From the NCBI GenBank assembly GCA_913048145.1, contig CAJWVP010000042.1, positions 1 through 12,739 on the forward strand: DNA of 12,739 bases, given 5' to 3'. The translations under genes were made by a program, and so were the position numbers. The notes under the pieces were generated by a model, which did not search any database, was not told the DNA's origin, and saw only the letters and a program-made list of their open reading frames with translations. This stretch comes from an uncultured Rhodospirillaceae bacterium (GTDB lineage: Bacteria > Pseudomonadota > Alphaproteobacteria > Rhodospirillales > Casp-alpha2). Every line of letters starts with the position of its first letter. Position 1 is the stretch's first letter. Shown one piece after another: positions 8,613 to 12,739 of the stretch.

Positions 8613-9044
8613 TCCACAGATCATTCACTTGTCAGGAGACCGAACATCTGTAGCACTAAAGCGGAGAGCGACGGTCGAGGAACTGAAAAAGAAAACGAGC
8701 AAGAAGAAACTGATCTTGTGTGGCGGATTGGGCTTTCTCAGCTTGGTGATCTTCGGCGAAGTTGGAACTGAGCGCGCTGGTGACGATGTAGTTCCCACGA
8801 ATCAAACCGAATCTGAAGACCGAGGCCCTGCCAAACGCCATTCCTGCGCGCCACGATTTCCATCGTGGTCGACAGTGGGTTCGAAGGCCTCATCGCCGAG
8901 AAGAACGCCAAGGCTTCGTCGGGGAAATAGGTTCCGAACCATTGATTTTCGATCTGGCACAGATTCTCAAAAACGTAATCGCGCTAGGCTGGATCAAGAC
9001 CGTTATCTTCAAGAAGCTTGTGCTGGAGTAATCGCCATCACGGA
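8613..9044. other. 432-bp gap between convergent genes with fragmentary coding signal
   Basis: No intact gene is convincing here. A plus-strand frame gives a lysine-rich stretch followed by a hydrophobic stretch (about 8665-8760: EELKKKTSKKK, then LILCGGLGFLSLVIF), and then decays into Arg/Pro/Ser-rich noise. Another plus frame ends at a TAA at 9029-9031 with a protein-like tail (LAQILKNVIALGWIKTVIF). On the minus strand, 8983-8738 is open for 81 codons, with protein-like sequence such as ENQWFGTYFPDEALAFF, but no start near its beginning. A perfect 7-bp stem with a TTCC loop lies at 8851-8868. The picture fits remnants of a broken gene, but which strand was coding cannot be settled by eye. 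Confidence 0.35.
8851..8868. repeat. Hairpin, 7-bp perfect stem
   Basis: CCACGAT and ATCGTGG flank a TTCC loop. It lies in the gap between the convergent DUF455 and aminotransferase genes, where a transcript end would be expected, but no T-run follows on either strand. Confidence 0.35.
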
Positions 9045-10334
9045 TTACGCCCTCGCCACGGCGGCCAAGGCGGTGTCACAAATGACCAAGGCTTCGTTAA
9101 TATTATCGACCGTGTGAGCGGTCGACACGTAGAATTTGTTGTCTCCCTTCAATAGCCCCCCCGCCAGCACTTGTTCATTAAAAACCTTCAGCTTGGCACC
9201 ATTGCTCTGCGCCGCGCCGCGGTAGTCCTTGACGTCCACGTCCGTGAACAAGATGTCGAACATGGGCGGCACACCCCGAACCTGACCTTTCACGCTATGT
9301 TTCGCGATCAACGACGTTAGGCCGTCCATGAACCTTTGTCCGGTCGCGAACAGGTGCTCGAACGTGCCGGGCTGTTTGAGGATCTCGAGGGTCGCCAACC
9401 CAGCCGCGGCAGCGACCGGATTACCGCTCAGGGTGCCGATCTGTTTCACCGCGTTTTCCGCACCGACCTCACCGGCGTCGAAATACTTCATAAACGCCTC
9501 ACGGCCTGCCACGGCGGACAGCGGGTAACCACCACCGATCACCTTCCCCAGGGCGCACAAGTCTGGCGTCACCCCATAGAGTTCCTGTGCACCGCCGTAA
9601 GCAAAGCGAAATCCGGTCACGACCTCGTCAAAGATCAACGCCATGCCGAGTTCCTGCGTTACCTCACGAAGCGCCTCCAGGAAACCCGGCTCCGGCGGGA
9701 TCATGCGTTGCAGCGGTTCGACGATGACACCTGCCAGTTCGTCCTGATGTTCGTAAATCAGCGAGACGGCCGTGGCGGCATCGTTGAAGGGCGCGATCAG
9801 AATCTCGTCGCTGACCGAATCGGGAATGCCGGCCGTATCGGCGGTCGCCTGCGGGAAATTGCCAGGCCGTACTGGAGCCATGCTCATTAGCGCATAATCG
9901 TTCATGCCGTGGAAACCGCCTTCGAACTTCATGATCTTGCCGCGCTGGCGGTGGGCTCGGGCGACCCGCATAGCATAAAACGTGGCCTCCGATCCCGATG
10001 ACAGAAAGCGCACCTTTTCCGCACAGGCCATAGCATCAACGATGGCTTCAGCAAGCTGGATGCCCGCTTCGTTGTTAACGAAGAAGGTCGAACCCTTGGA
10101 CACCTGCTCTTGCACCGCGGCGGTCACATCCGGATGCGCATGGCCAACCAGCATCGGCCCGGACCCCAGCAGGAAATCCAGGTACTCGTTGCCACTCTCA
10201 TCCCAGGCTCGGCCGCCCCGGCCCTCGCGGATGACAATGTCAAAGGTGACATTTCCAAACCCGCCGGCGGGCAGAACATTGCGAGCCCGCTCAGCGATCG
10301 CGGCTTCCGTGTCGGTTACGGCCCGTTGGGTCAT
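9045..10334 (-). CDS. Class III PLP-dependent aminotransferase, HemL-like
   Basis: A 429-residue fold-type I aminotransferase that would move an amino group between an amine or amino acid and a keto or aldehyde acceptor; cytoplasmic. Seen: S-S-G-S-E-A at about 112-117 (cofactor phosphate contact), G-G-F-H-G near 139, D-E-V-V-T-G-F-R near 236 with the PLP-binding Asp236, and the Schiff-base lysine Lys264 in A-L-G-K-V-I-G-G-G. The overall pattern is closest to glutamate-1-semialdehyde aminomutase, but the segment after the V-E-P motif (L-Q-R-M-I-P-P-E-P-G) differs from true HemL. It is therefore better treated as a GSA-like aminotransferase of unknown substrate, in the group that includes enzymes acting on beta-amino acids. 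The frame stays open upstream to an ATG at 10442, but ATG 10334 is preceded by GGGGAG about 8 bp away and starts the typical sequence. Confidence 0.93.
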   Translation of the reverse strand: MTQRAVTDTEAAIAERARNVLPAGGFGNVTFDIVIREGRGGRAWDESGNEYLDFLLGSGPMLVGHAHPDVTAAVQEQVSKGSTFFVNNEAGIQLAEAIVDAMACAEKVRFLSSGSEATFYAMRVARAHRQRGKIMKFEGGFHGMNDYALMSMAPVRPGNFPQATADTAGIPDSVSDEILIAPFNDAATAVSLIYEHQDELAGVIVEPLQRMIPPEPGFLEALREVTQELGMALIFDEVVTGFRFAYGGAQELYGVTPDLCALGKVIGGGYPLSAVAGREAFMKYFDAGEVGAENAVKQIGTLSGNPVAAAAGLATLEILKQPGTFEHLFATGQRFMDGLTSLIAKHSVKGQVRGVPPMFDILFTDVDVKDYRGAAQSNGAKLKVFNEQVLAGGLLKGDNKFYVSTAHTVDNINEALVICDTALAAVARA

Positions 10335-10454
10335 GGTTGGCTCTCCCCGATTGCATAATGGGAGGATTGTTGAAGAAGGTGATGAAGCCGTCAATGCCTT
10401 GCTTCTGGCATTTGATGGCTTTGTTGGGAATTTGTTTATCATAAAATAATTTCA

Positions 10455-10483
10455 TTAATACATATCATTTGCAGACATTTTAA
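10455..10483 (-). promoter_or_regulatory. Weak candidate promoter for the aminotransferase gene
   Basis: On the minus strand TTAAAA (10483-10478) and TATTAA (10460-10455) are separated by 17 bp, each matching four of six consensus bases. It sits in the most AT-rich part of the window, about 120 bp upstream of the ATG at 10334. AT-rich DNA yields such matches by chance. Confidence 0.25.
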
Positions 10484-10509
10484 ACGTTAGGGAACATTCA
10501 ATATTTTTT

Positions 10510-10710
10510 TTAATATTCGATGGCGACACCACAAAACGGTCCCACTGGCCGACGCAGCACATCATGAAAGGGATCAGAACCATGTTTTTCCAAAATAAAC
10601 ACCCCACCTATTTCTCCACTAAACTCTCGGAAAGAGCCATCACTGGGCCCATCAACTGAGAAGCAACACTTTGTACTGGGTTCATGACGAAGGCTGTCGA
10701 CAACTACCAC
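10510..10710 (-). CDS. Hypothetical 66-residue protein, doubtful
   Basis: A GTG at 10710 with AGGGG a few bases upstream opens a 66-residue frame. I do not recognise it. The sequence is not obviously low quality; the end reads PFHDVLRRPVGPFCGVAIEY, and a hydrophobic start (VVVDSL) precedes a charged middle. No membrane helix, metal motif or signal peptide is visible. It lies between the barrel-protein gene and the aminotransferase gene, on the same strand, in DNA that is AT-richer than its neighbours. It may be a fragment of a decayed gene. Confidence 0.25.
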   Translation of the reverse strand: MVVVDSLRHEPSTKCCFSVDGPSDGSFREFSGEIGGVFILEKHGSDPFHDVLRRPVGPFCGVAIEY

Positions 10711-10739
10711 GATCCCCTAAAGGTCATCTACGAGGCCCA

Positions 10740-10838
10740 CTAAGATCTCTCCCCTAGAGCCCCCCGGATACCCATAATTTTGGCACTCCTATGCAGGTAT
10801 ACAGGGGGCGTCATTTTCTTTACCAGTTGATCAGCCAT
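10740..10838 (-). CDS. Short 32-residue frame overlapping the end of the barrel-protein gene
   Basis: ATG 10838 overlaps the stop codon of the upstream gene by 8 bases (ATGGCTGA), the arrangement of a coupled third operon gene. The frame begins plausibly (MADQLVKKMTPPVYL) but ends after 32 codons in TAG. It could be a real small protein, the surviving start of a truncated gene, or chance. No homolog is recognised. Confidence 0.22.
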   Translation of the reverse strand: MADQLVKKMTPPVYLHRSAKIMGIRGALGERS

Positions 10839-11472
10839 CGGATTGCAGATCACACAGCAAACGATAGATGCCAATCGCGCTGGAAGCGGTTGCCAACTGC
10901 TCTCGCGCCTGATCAACAATGTCCAGCGCCGGCCTCTCGCGCAAGGTTTCGACCAACAGGCATGTTGCAATCGTGTCATCCCCCCCCCTTAAGGTTTCCT
11001 CCCGACTAATCGAACTTTTGGGAGGTTTCACCGCTGTCCAGATCTCAGTTCGGGCAACGTCCGACCGATCGGCTAGACCATCCACGAAAGGCCAAACCGG
11101 ACCATCGAGCTCTTGGTCAACCAATTTCACGGTGACGGCGTAGCCGCCGTAAACGGCTCCATCGCGCCGTACCACCCGGCAGACGGTGCGACTCATATTG
11201 CGGAAGGTTTCACGCATGATCCGTTCGGTCTCAGGGCTTGGATGATCCAACAGCTGACGATAAACCAGCGAGAACAGGACGTCGGGCCCGACAGTTTCAT
11301 AGTAAGTGAAATAGCCGGGGCCATCCGCTAGGCTTTGCATGCGCCGTCCGCGCCGAAACCCCGGAACGGCAAGGCGCTCGGCCAAATGCTCTCCCTGGTA
11401 CCAGGCTTCATAGGCGTCTTCATGGCCGGCTTCGCAATCGTTCCAAAGCGCCAGAATACCACCGCCAATCAT
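10831..11472 (-). CDS. Dimeric alpha/beta-barrel (EthD/ABM-like) protein, two half-repeats
   Basis: A 213-residue cytoplasmic protein. The N-terminal half has the pattern seen in small ferredoxin-like alpha/beta-barrel proteins found in catabolic clusters: a first strand, then W-Y-Q-G-E-H-L-A-E-R-L-A-V-P-G-F at about residues 24-39, then a segment reporting partner contact (Y-E-T-V-G-P-D-V-L). The second half (from about 105) starts a similar strand pattern, so the chain may hold two such domains. Function is unproven for most members; some act as monooxygenases, isomerases or lactone-handling proteins. The start ATG overlaps the SDR stop (ATGA), so the two genes are translationally coupled. 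No strong ribosome binding site lies before it, which fits coupling. A run of nine G interrupts codons near residue 163, a slippage-prone spot. Confidence 0.7.
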   Translation of the reverse strand: MIGGGILALWNDCEAGHEDAYEAWYQGEHLAERLAVPGFRRGRRMQSLADGPGYFTYYETVGPDVLFSLVYRQLLDHPSPETERIMRETFRNMSRTVCRVVRRDGAVYGGYAVTVKLVDQELDGPVWPFVDGLADRSDVARTEIWTAVKPPKSSISREETLRGGDDTIATCLLVETLRERPALDIVDQAREQLATASSAIGIYRLLCDLQSDG

Positions 11473-12266
11473 GATGCATCGGTGTCCCAGGGGACTCCGC
11501 CAGCATAATTTCGATACAGCGTCGCCGCCTCCCAGCCCGCATCAACGGGCATCATGGTGCCGCTGACCGCGGCCGCCTTGTCGGAACACAGGAACGCCGC
11601 CACATCGGCAATATTTTCAGGATACAAGAACATGTCGACGGCGCCGGCGCCACGAATCATATCGGCATTTCGATCGCCGGAATCGATTCGCGCCTTTAAG
11701 GCCGGCGTCAGCACATAGCCCGGCGCGACACCGTTGACCCGAATGCCAAACCGACCCAATTCCACCGCCAAGATTTGAGTCAGACGCAGTATCGCCGTCT
11801 TGCCCGGACAATAGGCCGGTAACGGCAGGGCCCCATAGCTGTTGATCGACCCAATCGTAATTATCGCTCCTAGCGCGCGCTCCGTCATGGCAGGAGCAAA
11901 CGCCCGAACGGTGTATACCGTGCCATGATAGTTTACGTCCCAGACCCGCGCGTATTCGTCCAAGTCCATGTCGAGAACCGTCGCCGCGTTCTGGAGAATG
12001 CCGGCAGAAGTAACCAGGGTTCGCACCGGCCCAACTTCACTCTCGATGCGTGTGGCCAACGCCACCATGGCATCCGCATCGGCAACATCACCAACGAAGG
12101 TCGACGCCGCGCCGCCGGCTTCGTCAATCTGCGCGGCCGCAGTTGCCAATCCGTCTTCATTTACGTCAATCAAGGCCACCCGATCGTGTGCCGCCGCCAT
12201 TGCCTTCGCGCAGGCTAGGCCAATCCCGCTGGCCCCGCCAGTCACAACCAAAACGCCGTCCGACAT
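11469..12266 (-). CDS. Short-chain dehydrogenase/reductase (classical SDR)
   Basis: A 265-residue NAD(P)-dependent oxidoreductase, probably interconverting an alcohol and a ketone; cytoplasmic, likely a tetramer as in the family. The nucleotide-binding T-G-G-A-S-G-I-G is at residues 9-16. Asp34 at the end of the second strand favours NAD over NADP. Asp60 (G-D-V) contacts adenine. The usual N-N-A-G is T-S-A-G here (86-89), a modest departure. Asn112 (V-N-Y-H-G), Ser140, Tyr152 and Lys156 (Y-C-P-G-K) give the active-site set. The C-terminal P-V-D-A-G-W segment is typical of the family. ATG 12266 is chosen because GGAGGA lies 5 bp upstream; a TTG directly before it is less likely. It is the first gene of a unit with the barrel protein and has a candidate promoter and dyad upstream. 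Confidence 0.93.
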   Translation of the reverse strand: MSDGVLVVTGGASGIGLACAKAMAAAHDRVALIDVNEDGLATAAAQIDEAGGAASTFVGDVADADAMVALATRIESEVGPVRTLVTSAGILQNAATVLDMDLDEYARVWDVNYHGTVYTVRAFAPAMTERALGAIITIGSINSYGALPLPAYCPGKTAILRLTQILAVELGRFGIRVNGVAPGYVLTPALKARIDSGDRNADMIRGAGAVDMFLYPENIADVAAFLCSDKAAAVSGTMMPVDAGWEAATLYRNYAGGVPWDTDAS

Positions 12267-12271
12267 CAATA

Positions 12272-12277
12272 TCCTCC
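12272..12277 (-). promoter_or_regulatory. Strong ribosome binding site for the SDR gene
   Basis: GGAGGA on the minus strand lies 5 bp before ATG 12266 and decides the start in favour of ATG over the adjacent TTG at 12269. Confidence 0.75.
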
Positions 12278-12298
12278 AGTTTTAGAACACAGGGGTGC

Positions 12299-12327
12299 AT
12301 TGTCGGTGCTGGTCACATGCGAATCAA
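12299..12327 (-). promoter_or_regulatory. Candidate sigma70-type promoter for the SDR operon
   Basis: On the minus strand TTGATT (12327-12322) and GACAAT (12304-12299) are separated by exactly 17 bp; each matches four of six consensus bases. A start near 12292 would give a leader of about 25 nt with the ribosome binding site correctly placed. The spacer contains a degenerate copy of the dyad at 12345-12361, which suggests regulation. Confidence 0.45.
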
Positions 12328-12344
12328 TTGTCATTGGCATCGAT

Positions 12345-12361
12345 GTGCGCGACCAGCGCAC
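12345..12361. promoter_or_regulatory. Operator-like dyad GTGCGC-N5-GCGCAC
   Basis: The arms are perfect 6-bp inverted repeats around GACCA. The site lies 18 bp upstream of the candidate -35 box of the SDR gene. A shortened version in opposite orientation (GGTGCTGGTCACAT, 12305-12318) lies between the -35 and -10 boxes, about 42 bp centre to centre. Two sites at four helical turns would suit a dimeric regulator with looping. The regulator itself is not in the window. Confidence 0.45.
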
Positions 12362-12429
12362 CCCGATTTGACACAACGATAGGCCCGCCCCATCAATCTG
12401 GGTTACGCGCCGCAACGATGCGATACTAA

Positions 12430-12467
12430 TTGAACGACCGGACCATGCCGCAATAAGCGTCGTTCAA
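12430..12467. repeat. 9-bp perfect inverted repeat
   Basis: TTGAACGAC at 12430-12438 and GTCGTTCAA at 12459-12467 flank 20 bp. It lies in the gap between prfB and the SDR gene, roughly 190 bp upstream of the SDR start. It may be an operator or an imperfect transcript end for prfB; no T-run follows on the prfB strand. Confidence 0.4.
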
Positions 12468-12629
12468 ACGCCGGGGGTATCTCTGTTTTTTGAATCGGTC
12501 GTGGCATATGGTGGCATCAGCAATCGCGTCGGCATAATATCCACTTTCAAATCTCACACGAACATTTCTCGGTCGATTCCGCAAAGAATTGTGAGTTATC
12601 CCGGAGTTCTAACATACAACCTGTGTGAA

Positions 12630-12739
12630 CTACCCGTCGATTTCGTCCTCGCCACGGACTCGTTGGGCCAATGCAGCGGCCATGAATTCGTCCAGATCGC
12701 CGTCTAAAACGCCTTGCGTGTTTGACGTCTCCACTTCCG
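12630..12739 (-). CDS. prfB: Peptide chain release factor 2, C-terminal end (partial)
   Basis: The window edge cuts this gene; only its last 35 codons and the TAG at 12632-12630 are present. The fragment reads E-V-E-T-S-N-T-Q-G-V-L-D-G-D-L-D-E-F-M-A-A-A-L-A-Q-R-V and so on, which is the characteristic end of bacterial RF2, including the conserved T-x-N-x-x-x-V-L-D-G-D-L-D-x-F segment. RF2 reads UAA and UGA stop codons and triggers release of the finished protein on the ribosome. The GGQ and SPF recognition motifs, and any programmed frameshift near the start, lie outside the window. The short charged tail (R-G-E-D-E-I-D-G) is variable in the family. Confidence 0.9.
   Translation of the reverse strand, partial: EVETSNTQGVLDGDLDEFMAAALAQRVRGEDEIDG

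Larger units (their letters stand above)
10335..10830. other. AT-richer gap between the barrel and aminotransferase genes
   Basis: About 500 bp with no confident gene. It holds the two doubtful short frames listed separately, a T-rich block with AATATT on each side of six T (10500-10517), and the weak promoter match. The lower GC compared with both sides suggests either regulatory DNA or a decayed or acquired segment. Confidence 0.4.
12267..12629. other. Intergenic region between prfB and the SDR gene
   Basis: About 360 bp with no credible gene. The SDR-proximal half holds the promoter, dyad and 9-bp inverted repeat listed separately. The prfB-proximal part (12480-12629) shows no clear terminator; a CTCACA/TGTGAG pair with a long loop near 12552-12595 is too weak to call. 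Confidence 0.6.

Noticed and set aside
8548..9117. 189-codon open frame on the plus strand running from DUF455 into the aminotransferase end
   Set aside because: Both ends overlap well-supported genes and most of the middle is Arg/Ser/Pro-rich noise; only a short Lys-rich plus hydrophobic stretch looks protein-like, so it is described as part of the gap instead.
9336..9890. 184-codon open frame on the plus strand
   Set aside because: It is antisense to the aminotransferase, which carries all catalytic motifs in its own frame.
9045..10334. Calling the aminotransferase hemL
   Set aside because: The fold and lysine region resemble HemL, but the segment after V-E-P differs from true glutamate-1-semialdehyde aminomutase, so a haem-synthesis role is not supported.
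9982..10449. 155-codon open frame on the plus strand
   Set aside because: It is mostly antisense to the N-terminal part of the aminotransferase and has no recognisable domain.
12501..12707. 68-codon plus-strand frame across the right-end gap
   Set aside because: It overlaps the conserved prfB end in antisense and shows no motif or ribosome binding site.
1..12739. CRISPR arrays, tRNA or rRNA genes, insertion sequences
   Set aside because: No regularly spaced repeats, tRNA-like T-loop sequence, rRNA segment or transposase motif was found on reading both strands.

Overview
This 12.7 kb stretch is chromosomal DNA from a Gram-negative bacterium, most likely an alphaproteobacterium of the Rhodospirillales type. 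The evidence is a two-domain GlnE, an AsmA/YhdP-like envelope protein, a DUF455 ferritin-like protein directly behind a Bcp/PrxQ peroxiredoxin, and a moderately GC-rich composition. No plasmid, phage or insertion-sequence hallmark, tRNA, rRNA or CRISPR array was found.

Layout. Positions 1-687 hold no confident gene; they contain a short minus-strand reading frame with Cys pairs, a 14-bp perfect palindrome and two hairpins. A large YhdP/AsmA-like protein (688-3987, minus) is divergent from glnE (4074-7088, plus). bcp (7339-7803) and a DUF455 protein (about 7806-8612) follow glnE on the plus strand and nearly touch each other. Positions 8613-9044 form an unassigned gap with decayed-looking coding signal. 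The right part is read on the minus strand, listed here in order of transcription: the 3' end of prfB (from 12739), a gap with regulatory-looking repeats, an SDR oxidoreductase (12266-11469), a dimeric alpha/beta-barrel protein (11472-10831, 4-bp overlap with the SDR gene), an AT-richer gap with two doubtful small frames, and a HemL-like class III aminotransferase (10334-9045).

How the genes may work together. The left block is housekeeping: envelope lipid transport or assembly, nitrogen control through glutamine synthetase adenylylation, and peroxide defence. The right block looks accessory: an NAD-dependent alcohol/ketone oxidoreductase coupled to a small barrel protein, and next to it a PLP aminotransferase. 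A catabolic module is plausible, but the substrate cannot be read from sequence. The best regulatory signal is upstream of the SDR gene: a candidate promoter with 17-bp spacing whose spacer holds a degenerate copy of a 6-5-6 dyad lying just upstream. The most unusual gene-level points are the apparent lack of an ATG/GTG/TTG start for the DUF455 gene, a G9 tract inside the barrel gene, and an in-frame stop between the last two Cys of a possible zinc finger at the left end.
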